This document shows, piece by piece, positions 53,025 through 61,186 of a stretch of 64,000 nt of DNA; position 1 is the stretch's first letter; the number at the start of each line of letters is the position of its first letter. The translations under genes were made by a program, and so were the position numbers. The notes below the pieces were generated by a model. It did no database searches. It saw only the letters and a list, made by a program, of their open reading frames with translations, and had not been told where the DNA came from. Origin of the DNA: Rubricoccus sp963708165 (GTDB taxonomy: Bacteria; Bacteroidota; Rhodothermia; Rhodothermales; Rubricoccaceae); the NCBI GenBank assembly GCA_963708165.1, contig OY970187.1, forward strand, positions 1,178,001-1,242,000, written 5' to 3'.

Positions 53025-55366
53025 CACGAGTCACCGCCGCCAGAGGTCCTCGCCCCTTCCGCCTCTGGCGCGATCTGGAAGCCGATGGCGCGGTTTCCGC
53101 GCGGGTCCTCCTGGCGCAGCTCGCGCTGCATCCGCTCGTACTCTTTCTCCGCCTCTGGCGTCACGCTGGGCCGCGTCTCCTTGAGGGCCGCCTCGAAGTT
53201 CTCCATCGCGACGGTCTCGCCGCCTGCGCGGAGCGTGAGCAGACCCGCCTTGCGGACGAGGTTTTCGAGGTCGGCGCCGCTAAAGCGCTCTGTCCGGTCA
53301 GCCAGCGCGTCCAGATCAACATCATCCGCCAGAGGCATCGTGCCGGTCTGGATGCCGAGGATAACGCGGCGGCCTTCCTGATCTGGGACCGGGACGTAGA
53401 CGATCTCGTCGAAGCGGCCGGGGCGGAGCAGAGCCGGGTCCAGCAACGTCGGTCGGTTGGTGGCGGCGAGAACCACGACGCCCTGCATGTCCTCCAGGCC
53501 GTCCATCTCCGCGAGCAGCGTGTTGACCACGCGCTCGGTCACGCCGCTGTCGCCCATGCCGGAGCCTCTGGCGGGCGCGAGCGCGTCGATCTCATCGATA
53601 AAGATGACCGTCGGCGCGACCTGGCGGGCGCGCTGGAAAAGGCGGGACACCTGCTTCTCGCTCTCGCCGACCCACTTGCTGAGGAGGTCGCTGCTTTTCG
53701 CCGAGACGAAGTTGGCCTCGGCCTCTCGCGCGACGGCCTTCGCCAGAAGCGTCTTGCCGTTGCCGGGCGGGCCGTAGAGCAGAAAGCCCTTCGCGGGGCG
53801 GATGCCGAGCTTTTTGAACGCCTCGGGCTGCTGGAGCGGAAGCTCGACGCCTTCTCTGAGTTGCATCTTGACCTCTTCCAACCCGCCGATGTCCTTCCAG
53901 CCCACGTTGGGGACCTGAATCTGGATCTCGCGCAGCGCGGACGGCTGCACGCGGCGCGTGGCGTCGGTAAAGTCGTCGGCGCGGACAATCAGTTCGTCCA
54001 GCACGTCGGCCGGGATCTCGTCTTGCTCCAAATCGATCTCGGGCAGGATGCGGCGGAGCGCGGAGATGGCCGCCTCTCGCGCGAGCGCGCCCAGGTCGGC
54101 GCCGACGAAGCCGTAGGTCGTGCGCGCGAGTTCGTCCAGTTTCACGTCCTCCGCCAGAGGCATCCCGCGGGTGTGGATGTCGAGGATCTGGCGGCGGCCG
54201 CTTGTGTCCGGCACGCCGATCACGATTTCGCGGTCGAAGCGGCCCGGGCGGCGCAGCGCGGGGTCGATGGAGTCCGGCCGGTTCGTCGCGCCGATCACGA
54301 CGACGTTGCCGCGCGATTCCAGCCCGTCCAAGAGTGTCAGGAGTTGGGCCACGACGCGGCGCTCGGCCTCGCCGCTCTCGTCGCGCGCGGGCGCGATGGA
54401 GTCGATCTCGTCGATAAAGATGATGGCGGGCGCGTTGGCCTCGGCCTCCTCGAACACCTCGCGCAAGCGGCCCTCGCTCTCGCCGTAATACCGGCCCATG
54501 ATCTCGGGGCCGTTTATGACCAGGAAGTGCGCGTTGGTCTCGTTCGCGACGGCCTTCGCCAGAAGCGTTTTGCCCGTCCCGGGCGGGCCGTAGAGCAGCA
54601 CGCCCTTCGGCGGGTCGATGCCGAGGCGCGAGAACAGCTCGGGGTGCTTGAGCGGGAGTTCGATCATCTCGCGCACCTGATCGACGGTGTCGCCCAGGCC
54701 GCCGATGTCGTCGTAGGTGATGCCGACGGGTCCGTCGCCGCTTTCGGGCTCGGAGTACTCGGGGAGCAGTTCGATCTCGGTCTCGTCGGTCACCTGCACG
54801 ATCCCGCGCGGGTTGGACTGCGTGACCACGAGCCGGATCTCTTGCAGACCAAAGCCGCGCTGCTGCCCGAACAACTGCCGGTACAGTTCGGGCGGCATTC
54901 CCGGCAGGTTGCCGTTCTCCGGCCCGGAGCCCTGGCGGTAGACGCTCGTGCTCACCACGTCGCCAGAGGCCAGCGGGCGGCCCATGAGTGTGCGCAAGAG
55001 TGCGCGGCCCGAGCCCTGCAGCCGCACACCCTGCTGGGCTGGCGCGAGCACGACTTTCTTCGCGGCCTGCACCTGCGCGGGCGCGATCTCCACGTGGTCG
55101 CCCATGCCGACGCCCGCGTTGGCGCGCAAGAGGCCGTCCAGGCGGATGATGTCAAGCCCGGCATCGGCGGAGTACGGCGGGAGCGCGATGGCGGGCGTGG
55201 TGCGCTTGCCGGTCAGCGCGACGATGGCCCCTGGCGCCAAGCCCAGTTCGGCGAGCCGCTCGGCGTTGATGCGCGCGACGCCTTTGCCCACGTCGGGGTT
55301 TTGTGCGCCGGCCACTTGCAAGCGGACGGTGTCGGTGCGGTCGGGGGCGGTGGGGACTTCGGCCAT
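53024..55366 (-). CDS. CDC48/p97-type double AAA+ ATPase
   Basis: A 780-residue protein unfoldase. N-domain (VRLQVAGAQNPDVGKGVARI to VTQSNPRGIVQVTDETEIELLP, about 1-205), D1 with Walker A GPPGTGKT at about 255 and Walker B IIFIDEIDSIAP, D2 with Walker A GPPGNGKT at about 535 and Walker B VIFIDEIDALAP. Both SRH regions are intact (RGNVVVIGATNRPDSIDPALRRPGRFD; GVVVLAATNRPTLLDPALLRPGRFD). CDC48 is universal in archaea and eukaryotes and patchy in bacteria. No frameshift. The tail (APEAEGARTSGGGDS) is motif-derived. It overlaps the next gene. Confidence 0.93.
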   Translation of the reverse strand: MAEVPTAPDRTDTVRLQVAGAQNPDVGKGVARINAERLAELGLAPGAIVALTGKRTTPAIALPPYSADAGLDIIRLDGLLRANAGVGMGDHVEIAPAQVQAAKKVVLAPAQQGVRLQGSGRALLRTLMGRPLASGDVVSTSVYRQGSGPENGNLPGMPPELYRQLFGQQRGFGLQEIRLVVTQSNPRGIVQVTDETEIELLPEYSEPESGDGPVGITYDDIGGLGDTVDQVREMIELPLKHPELFSRLGIDPPKGVLLYGPPGTGKTLLAKAVANETNAHFLVINGPEIMGRYYGESEGRLREVFEEAEANAPAIIFIDEIDSIAPARDESGEAERRVVAQLLTLLDGLESRGNVVVIGATNRPDSIDPALRRPGRFDREIVIGVPDTSGRRQILDIHTRGMPLAEDVKLDELARTTYGFVGADLGALAREAAISALRRILPEIDLEQDEIPADVLDELIVRADDFTDATRRVQPSALREIQIQVPNVGWKDIGGLEEVKMQLREGVELPLQQPEAFKKLGIRPAKGFLLYGPPGNGKTLLAKAVAREAEANFVSAKSSDLLSKWVGESEKQVSRLFQRARQVAPTVIFIDEIDALAPARGSGMGDSGVTERVVNTLLAEMDGLEDMQGVVVLAATNRPTLLDPALLRPGRFDEIVYVPVPDQEGRRVILGIQTGTMPLADDVDLDALADRTERFSGADLENLVRKAGLLTLRAGGETVAMENFEAALKETRPSVTPEAEKEYERMQRELRQEDPRGNRAIGFQIAPEAEGARTSGGGDS

Positions 55367-55485
55367 GCTATGTCTCTGGGATTTAGGCCGCGTTCCACGT
55401 TCGGCGCCGCGTGGGGTTCGGCGGCGCCAGAGGCCTCACCGGGTGTTCGCGCGGCCTCTGGCGAGACCCTGCGTGGCGGGAAGAC

Positions 55486-55503
55486 GCCTCTGGCGCCAGA
55501 GGC
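55486..55503. repeat. P1 palindrome upstream of the CDC48 gene
   Basis: P1 lies between the fic stop and the CDC48 start on the same strand, next to the fic terminator. Confidence 0.9.
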
Positions 55504-55512
55504 TAAGTACTA

Positions 55513-55536
55513 AAAGGCTACTACTACTAGCCCTTT
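55513..55536 (-). terminator. terminator after fic
   Basis: Read on the minus strand, AAAGGGCTA and TAGCCTTT pair with one bulge around a 7-nt loop and are followed by TAG, 10 bp after the fic stop. It differs from the motif-based hairpins elsewhere. Confidence 0.6.
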
Positions 55537-55545
55537 CCGATCTCA

Positions 55546-56863
55546 CTACTCACCATCGCGAACGCGCTCAGAGATGTCTTGGGGAACGCGAAACGTGAGG
55601 GTCCGCCCTCGCTTGGCTTGATTAAGCAACCCGTTTTCCGCGAGCCTCAGCATATCAGTCCGAGCGGTTTGGTAGACGACGCCGTGACTCGTCTGGTGAG
55701 ACCGAATGGTGTAGACAGCGTCTGGATGCTCTAGCGCGTGGCGGAGTAGCGCGATCTGCCGGTGGTTCAAGTCGGACGACGGCCGGAGTACGGCGCGCGT
55801 TTCGCGAAGCTCCTTTGCTTTGCGGCGGATGTACCCCTGCACCTCGTCCAGCGCGCGGTCAATCACGTCAAGGTGAAACAGCAGGAAGTACGTAAGGTCG
55901 TTGTCGTCGGTCTCGGTGTAGAGGTACGCGCGGCCATACTTCGCGTAGGAGTCCTTGAGCACGCGGGAGATGGAGACGAACTCGAAGAGCCAATACCTCT
56001 CTCGGAGCATGTACCAGTAAAAAAGAGCGCGAGCGACGCGGCCATTGCCGTCCTCGAACGGGTGCACAAAGCCGATCCAGAAGTGCAGTGTGACCGCCTT
56101 GACGACCGGATGGACGAACGGTCCATCGGTGCGGTTGGCGAAGGCGCAGAGTTGCTCGATCATCCCCGGCACGGCCTCTGGCGGTGGCGGCACGTAAAGG
56201 CGGCGGTCCCCGCTCCACACGCCCCACCGCTCTGAGGGATCCGGGCCACGAAACTCGCCCGGCGCACCTGCATCCAGCGAGCCTTCTCCCAGCGTGTTGT
56301 GGAGACTGCGGATGAGGTCTGCCGAAAGCGGTTCGCTTAGAAGCGTCTTGACCTGCTGCATCGCGCGAAAGTTGCTAGCGACCATCCGCTCCCCTTTCGT
56401 GGATGGCTTCCGACCTTGCCGGATCATCTCCTTCGCCTCGCGACGCGTGGTGGCCGCGCCTTCCAACAAGCTGGACATGATCGACTCCTCTATCAGGGAG
56501 CTCACGACATAGCGGTCACGATGTCCGGCACTCGGGGCGTCCTCGGAAAGGAGGATCTGACCGCCAGCGTCACGGTCGATGCGCTGGAGACGCTGTGTGG
56601 CAGGGTCGGGAAGGGCGTACCTGAGAGGACGCCCGAGCGTGTCCGCGAGCGGCAGATCGCGCAGCATGGACTGGCGTGCGAGCTTGATTCCGACCCACCA
56701 CTCCGCGGTGTCACGCCGTCCGGTGGCGTGCGGTGGCGAACCTCGTCCCAGGGGAGGTAGCGCCCGTTGGGTGTGGCGTTAAAGCCTCAGGGTGGAACGT
56801 CACCTCTGGGTCGTCCATGAGGAGGCGGAGAGGTCGTGGAGGCTCGGGTGGACGGATGGGCAT
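55546..56863 (-). CDS. Fic-domain AMP-transferase (frameshifted N-terminus)
   Basis: About 439 residues. Fic enzymes move AMP or other nucleotides to protein hydroxyls. The full active motif HPFEDGNGRVARALF is present, with an N-terminal inhibitory helix SSLIEESIMSSLLEGA containing the (S/T)xxxE(G/N) clamp. A C-terminal winged-helix segment reads DLNHRQIALLRHALEHPDAVYTIRSHQTSHGVVYQTARTDM. The N-terminus is in three frames: MPIRPPEPPRPLRLLMDDPEV, then FNATPNGRYLPWDEVRHRTPPDGV, then WWVGIKLARQSMLRD. The gene has only one 10-mer and more AT-rich flanks than its neighbours, consistent with recent acquisition. The target is unknown. Confidence 0.87.
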
Positions 56864-56868
56864 GGCCA

Positions 56869-56912
56869 CTAATGATCTACTAATACTAATAGTATACCAT
56901 TTCAGTCTTGAC
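56869..56912. promoter_or_regulatory. AT-rich divergent promoter region
   Basis: A short AT-rich island in otherwise GC-rich DNA between divergent fic and rhodopsin genes. It includes the small palindrome ATACT-AAT-AGTAT (56883-56895). Probably promoter or operator DNA; no exact -7/-33 elements are asserted. Confidence 0.4.
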
Positions 56913-56945
56913 CGCCTAGAGTCTCTGGCCCCACATCCAACCCAG

Positions 56946-56963
56946 GCCTCTGGCGCCAGAGGC
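56946..56963. repeat. P1 palindrome upstream of the rhodopsin gene
   Basis: P1 lies about 85 bp upstream of the rhodopsin start codon, between it and the AT-rich island. Confidence 0.9.
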
Positions 56964-57048
56964 CCCGTCGGGGATTCCCTGAATGTGGCCGCGTGCGGAG
57001 CCTTCCAAAGGGGCGCGGGTTGGCGCGGCTCCCCACCCTGCTCTCTGC

Positions 57049-57753
57049 ATGTCCTACGAAACCATTCTCTACACCATCTATGTCGCCAGCATGGCGGCGG
57101 GCGCGCTACTGTTCCTCTCGTGGATGCGAGATCCGAAGGGCGTGCCGGTGTGGGAATACATCGTGGCGGCGATCATCCCGATCTGGTCGGGTCTGGCCTA
57201 CCTCGCGATGGGCCTGGGACTGGGCACCGCCGAGATCGCGGGGCAGACAACCTACTGGGCGCGCTACGCCGACTGGGTGGTGACGACGCCACTACTACTC
57301 GTCGCGCTGTGGCTGACGGCGACCACGCGCGGCGACAAGAGCAAGCACGTACCGCTGCTTCTCGGGCTCGTCGCGGCCGACATCATCATGATTCTGTCGG
57401 GGCTCGTCGGTGACCTCTCGACAGGTACTGCGCGGTTCGTGTACTTCGGAATCGGCGTGGCGGCGCTGGTGGTGCTGTTTGCGCTCGTGTGGGGACCGCT
57501 CAAGCGCGTGGCGGAGCAGGACCCAGAAATCGGGAGCATCTACCGGAAGGTGGCGGCGTACCTCGGTCTCTTCTGGATCGGCTATCCGCTGACGTGGATC
57601 CTGGGGCCGTCGGGTCTGGGCATTGTGGGGCAGGACGTGGACACGGCGCTGTTCATCCTGCTGCCCATCTTTTCCAAGGTGGGCTTCAGCATTTTCGACC
57701 TGAGCCAACTGCGCCGCGTGGGCGGCGAGCGCCTCCGCACCGCCGTCGGCTGA
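57049..57753 (+). CDS. microbial rhodopsin, xenorhodopsin class
   Basis: A 234-residue seven-helix retinal protein. The Schiff-base lysine is Lys210 in LLPIFSKVGFSIFDL. The helix C motif YWARYADWVVTTPLLLVALW gives Asp75, Thr79 and Ala86 (DTA, bacteriorhodopsin positions 85/89/96). The position of bacteriorhodopsin Asp212 is Pro206. Pro206 is the hallmark of the Anabaena sensory rhodopsin/xenorhodopsin clade, whose members studied are photosensors or inward proton pumps; an inward pump with the same features is known from Rubricoccus marinus. No transducer gene is adjacent, which favours a pump. No carotenoid oxygenase is in the window. The gene has no 10-mer and no frameshift. Confidence 0.93.
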   Translation: MSYETILYTIYVASMAAGALLFLSWMRDPKGVPVWEYIVAAIIPIWSGLAYLAMGLGLGTAEIAGQTTYWARYADWVVTTPLLLVALWLTATTRGDKSKHVPLLLGLVAADIIMILSGLVGDLSTGTARFVYFGIGVAALVVLFALVWGPLKRVAEQDPEIGSIYRKVAAYLGLFWIGYPLTWILGPSGLGIVGQDVDTALFILLPIFSKVGFSIFDLSQLRRVGGERLRTAVG

Positions 57754-57779
57754 GCCTCGGGCGGCCTGCTCCGGGTGTC

Positions 57780-57797
57780 GCCTCTGGCGCCAGAGGC
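57780..57797. repeat. P1 palindrome after the rhodopsin gene
   Basis: P1 lies 26 bp after the rhodopsin stop. It is a candidate terminator before the next gene. Confidence 0.9.
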
Positions 57798-57911
57798 GGC
57801 CGGTCATGCATCGGGGCGCCAGAGGGGCACGCGCGGCGCCCGATGAACTGCGAACGGGAACGGGCGTAGGCTCTCCCCACCACCCGACCATCGTTGCGTC
57901 TCATCACCCCC

Positions 57912-58862
57912 ATGCGCGCCGTCCGCTTTCACGAGTTCGGCCCGCCGTCCGTTCTGCGGGTGGAGGAGACGCCGGATCCTGAGGTGGAAGACGACGCGCT
58001 GCTGATCCGCGTCGCCGCGGCCGGGCTCAACCCGATCGACACCGAGATCCGCAGTGGTCGCGTCTCCGGCGTGCTGACCGGCACGCCGCCGCGTGGTCTG
58101 GGCGTCGAGGTGGCCGGTACCGTCGTGCGCTCGGGGCCTCTGGCGCGCCGCTACCGCGAGGGGGACCGCGTGATCGGCACGATGCCGACGTTCAAGGGCG
58201 AGGGCTACGCCGAACTCGTGGCACTGCCCGAGGAGGACGCTGCGCCGTGGCCCGAGGGCCTTTCGGCGCCAGAGGCCGCCTCGATGCCTCTGGCGGCGCT
58301 GACGGCGCTTCAGGCGCTGCGCGCCAAGGGCGGCCTGCGCGCGCGGCACCGCGTGCTCATCAACGGCGCCTCGGGTGGCGTGGGCACGATGGCGGTGCAG
58401 TTGGCGCAGCTACTCGGCGGCGAGGTCGTCGCGACGGCGAGCGCCAAGCATCTCGATCTGGTGCGCGAGTTGGGGGCGCACGAGGCGGTCGACTATCGCG
58501 CCGAGGACATCACACGGCGCGACGGCTTTGACCTCATCTTCGACGTGGCGGGCACGCTCCCGTTTGGCCTCGCGCGGCCCATGCTGCGCCACTCCGGCGC
58601 GTACGTCACGACGCTTGTCAGCCCCGGTGTGGTCACGCGCACGGTTCTCCAGAAGGCGATGCCTGGCCCCATCATGGCCTACTGCCAGGCAGCACCCGAC
58701 GGCCCCGCGCTCGAATGGCTCTCGACGCTCTTCGCCTCTGGCGCGGCGCGCGTGGTCATGGACCGCACGTTCGCGCTGGACCAGGCACCTCAGGCGCACG
58801 AGCACCTGGAAGGCGACCACGGGCCGGGCAAATGCGCGCTCGTCATCGACGCTAGCGAGTAG
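57912..58862 (+). CDS. quinone reductase-type medium-chain dehydrogenase
   Basis: A 316-residue zinc-free MDR enzyme (NADPH:quinone oxidoreductase type). MRAVRFHEFGPPSVLRVEETPDP start; catalytic-domain marks AAGLNPIDTEIRSG and GLGVEVAGTVVRSG; NADPH motif INGASGGVGTMAVQLAQLLG; SAKHLDLVRELGAHEAVDYR. Structural-zinc cysteines are absent. The substrate is probably a quinone or enone. Four 10-mers lie in loops (RSGPLARRY, LSAPEAASMPLAA). Independent of its neighbours in function. Confidence 0.88.
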   Translation: MRAVRFHEFGPPSVLRVEETPDPEVEDDALLIRVAAAGLNPIDTEIRSGRVSGVLTGTPPRGLGVEVAGTVVRSGPLARRYREGDRVIGTMPTFKGEGYAELVALPEEDAAPWPEGLSAPEAASMPLAALTALQALRAKGGLRARHRVLINGASGGVGTMAVQLAQLLGGEVVATASAKHLDLVRELGAHEAVDYRAEDITRRDGFDLIFDVAGTLPFGLARPMLRHSGAYVTTLVSPGVVTRTVLQKAMPGPIMAYCQAAPDGPALEWLSTLFASGAARVVMDRTFALDQAPQAHEHLEGDHGPGKCALVIDASE

Positions 58863-58879
58863 TCCGGGGCATCGCCAAA

Positions 58880-58896
58880 CCTCTGGCGCCAGAGGC
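58880..58896. repeat. P1 palindrome between same-strand genes
   Basis: CCTCTGGCGCCAGAGGC lies 18 bp after the reductase stop and 44 bp before the epimerase start. Confidence 0.88.
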
Positions 58897-58939
58897 CCGG
58901 CGCGCGGCGATCTTAGCCGCTCCACCTTTGCCTCTCGCG

Positions 58940-59914
58940 ATGCGCACTGTCTTTCTCACCGGCGGCACCGGGTTCGTCGGCAGCCACGTCGCAGAAGAAC
59001 TAAAGGCGCGAGGCTGGCACGTGCGCGCGCTCGTGCGCTCGGACCCGAAGTGGCTGACCGGCCTGGGTGTCGAGACTGTCCGCGGTGATCTTTCGGATTT
59101 GCACACGCTCACCGCCGCCGCCTCTGGCGCCGACCTGGTGATTCACGCCGCGGCACTCACGCGCGCGCCCACGCTGGATGCCCTGCGCGAGGCCAACGTC
59201 GACGGCACGCTGCGCCTTCTGGACGCCTGCGCGAGCGCACCGGAGCGACCCGCGCGCATCCTCATCGTGAGCAGCCTCGCGGCCGTCGGCCCGAGTGGCG
59301 CGCGGCCGTTGACCGAGACCGACCCGCTGCACCCGATCTCGAACTACGGGCGGTCCAAAGCCGAGATGGAAGAGCGCGTCGCGGCGCATCCTCTGGCGGA
59401 GCGCGTCACCATCGTGCGCCCGCCCGCGGTCTACGGCCCGCGCGAAGCCGACATCTACACGGTCATCAAGACGGCCGCGCGCCAGAGGCTCTTCCCCATC
59501 GTGGGTGACCCCAACGCGCGCTCGCTCGACCTCGTGTTTGTGCGCGATCTGGCGCGCGGCATCGTGGACGTAGCCGCTTCGCCAGAGGCTGCGGGCGAGA
59601 CCTATTTCCTGGGCGGCGCGGCGCAGTCGTGGGGCCAAATCCATCGCGCCGTCACCGCTTCGCTGGGCACGAGCGCGGCCAAGGTTAAGGTGCCCGCGGG
59701 CATCATCGCGCCCATCGGGGCGGTTGTGGAGGGCGTAGGCAAGCTGTTCGGGGCGTACCCGCCGCTCAACCGCGAGAAAGCACGAGAGGCGCGAGAGGCC
59801 TGGGTCGCGTCGTCCGCGAAGGCGCACGCGGCGTTTGGCTACGCACCCGAAGTGCCTCTGGCGGAGGGCATGCGCGAGACCGTCGCGTGGTACCGCGCCA
59901 ACGGCTGGCTGTAA
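58940..59914 (+). CDS. NAD(P)-dependent epimerase/dehydratase (SDR)
   Basis: A 324-residue extended short-chain dehydrogenase. NAD motif LTGGTGFVGSHVAEELKARGW; IHAAALTRAPTLDALREANVDGTLRLLDA; catalytic SSLAAVGPSG and YGRSKAEME (Tyr and Lys of YxxxK), RPPAVYGPREADIY. It resembles dihydroflavonol-4-reductase-like and nucleoside-sugar epimerases; the substrate is unknown. 10-mers read as AASGAD, ARQRLF, SPEAAG. It ends near a strong motif-based hairpin. Confidence 0.87.
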   Translation: MRTVFLTGGTGFVGSHVAEELKARGWHVRALVRSDPKWLTGLGVETVRGDLSDLHTLTAAASGADLVIHAAALTRAPTLDALREANVDGTLRLLDACASAPERPARILIVSSLAAVGPSGARPLTETDPLHPISNYGRSKAEMEERVAAHPLAERVTIVRPPAVYGPREADIYTVIKTAARQRLFPIVGDPNARSLDLVFVRDLARGIVDVAASPEAAGETYFLGGAAQSWGQIHRAVTASLGTSAAKVKVPAGIIAPIGAVVEGVGKLFGAYPPLNREKAREAREAWVASSAKAHAAFGYAPEVPLAEGMRETVAWYRANGWL

Positions 59915-59920
59915 ACAGCA

Positions 59921-59949
59921 GCGGCCTCTGGCGTGTCGCCAGAGGCCGC
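59921..59949. terminator. 13-bp motif-pair hairpin between the epimerase and tRNA-Leu genes
   Basis: Arms GCGGCCTCTGGCG and CGCCAGAGGCCGC pair perfectly over 13 bp around a TGT loop, 6 bp after the epimerase stop and 3 bp past the tRNA 3' end. It can serve both convergent transcripts. This is the clearest case of the 10-mer acting as a terminator stem. Confidence 0.75.
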
Positions 59950-59952
59950 GTG

Positions 59953-60036
59953 TGCCTGGAGTGGGACTCGAACCCACAAGGCCGTGAAGCCAGCGGTGTT
60001 TGAGACCGCCGCGTATACCAATTCCGCCATCCAGGC
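59953..60036 (-). tRNA. tRNA-Leu (CAA anticodon)
   Basis: An 84-nt type II tRNA. Acceptor stem GCCTGGA/TCCAGGC with discriminator A, D-arm with GGTATACGC, anticodon stem GCGGT/ACCGC with loop CTCAAAC (anticodon CAA, reading UUG), a long variable arm, and T-arm GTGGG-TTCGAGT-CCCAC. CCA is not encoded. Confidence 0.95.
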
Positions 60037-60141
60037 GCGGACCGTAAGGTACAGCCGCTCGGCGCCAGAGGCGATCCGGGTGCGGGCGGAAGCCGCGTGA
60101 ATCCGTCGGCGCCTGGTGCCAACGGTGTCTGGCGCGCGAAG

Positions 60142-60953
60142 TCAGCGCGCCCAGACCGGACTCCCGCCAGAGGCGAGCCACTCGACGATGCTGATCGGTT
60201 CCAGATCTAGCCCCGAGAGTTCGCTCGGCACGAAGACGGAGAGCGTCGAGTTGGCCACGATGGAGCCAACAACCCGCGCGAGTGGAGCACGAAGTACGAT
60301 GCTGCCTCGTCGATGGACCGCCTGACGGGGATTCGCTGCGTGAACTCGATGGGCACGCCGTGCGTGAAGCTGGCCGCCACGCGCTCGATCACTTCTGGCG
60401 AGGCGATGCGCACCAAGCGCGGGGTCTCGGTCGCGAGCTTGTTCTCGGGCATCGTGCGGCTGCGCGCGACAAGGAACAGGCGGGGACTCGGCGGCGGACG
60501 GTCGCGGCGACCCGGCCCATGGGCTCGGCGTGTGGCGCCAGAGGCCCCGGCGCGAGCAGCGGCACGCGCGCTCAGGCGTGGCGCTGCGCAAGCATTCGAG
60601 GCGATGCAGAGACTCCTCCCCGGCATCGTTACGGTCGGACAGCTCTTGCTGGAGCGGCTTGCGCAGCCACTCGTCGCGCTCGCTCCACGCGGAGTGCTGG
60701 ATGGGCTCGTCCAGAAGCGCGACCATGGCGAACGACGCCTGCGCGTGTCGTCGCGGCTGACGCCTGCGTCTTGCGCGTCGCGCTCGGCCTGCCGCAAGAG
60801 GCGCTCCGTGCGCTCGCGCAGCACGTCGGCGTTGCCGAACTCGGCGGCGGACTGCAGGTGTATCACAAGCGCCAGAGGCTCGCCGTACACCGTGGCGAGG
60901 CAGCCCGAGGGCGTGACCACTTCCTCTCGGACGGGCCCACGGGGGCGGTGCAT
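60142..60953 (-). CDS. DotU/TssL-like protein (frameshifted)
   Basis: About 270 residues if repaired. From the ATG at 60953 the first frame reads PLALVIHLQSAAEFGNADVLRERTERLLRQAERDAQDAGVSRDD, and the next SFAMVALLDEPIQHSAWSERDEWLRKPLQQEL and GEESLHRLECL. This matches the core of the DotU family (type VI secretion TssL, type IVb IcmH), in which FALCALLDE and W are conserved. A later piece (RLFLVARSRTMPENKLATETPRLVRIASPEV) and the end (VVGSIVANSTLSVFVPSELSGLDLEPISIVEWLASGG) follow in different frames. At least three frameshifts. No other type VI gene is in the window. The assignment rests on the core only. Confidence 0.5.
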
Positions 60954-61186
60954 GTGGCGTGGGGGCGGCCTCTGGCGCCAGAGGCAGGGGCGGAAGAGGG
61001 CGATCCAAAGTGCAGCCGCACTGCGCGCGAGCACCGAGAGTGGAGGCCGCGGCGCACGCTGCGGTAGCCAGCGCCAGAGGCTACGCAACCGTAACACCGC
61101 GCGAGCCTCTGGCGGCGGCGCGGTGCTCAGGTAGCCCTGAACTCGGCACACGAGGCGGCGTAATCTGGAGGCCCCGCACTCGTCTG

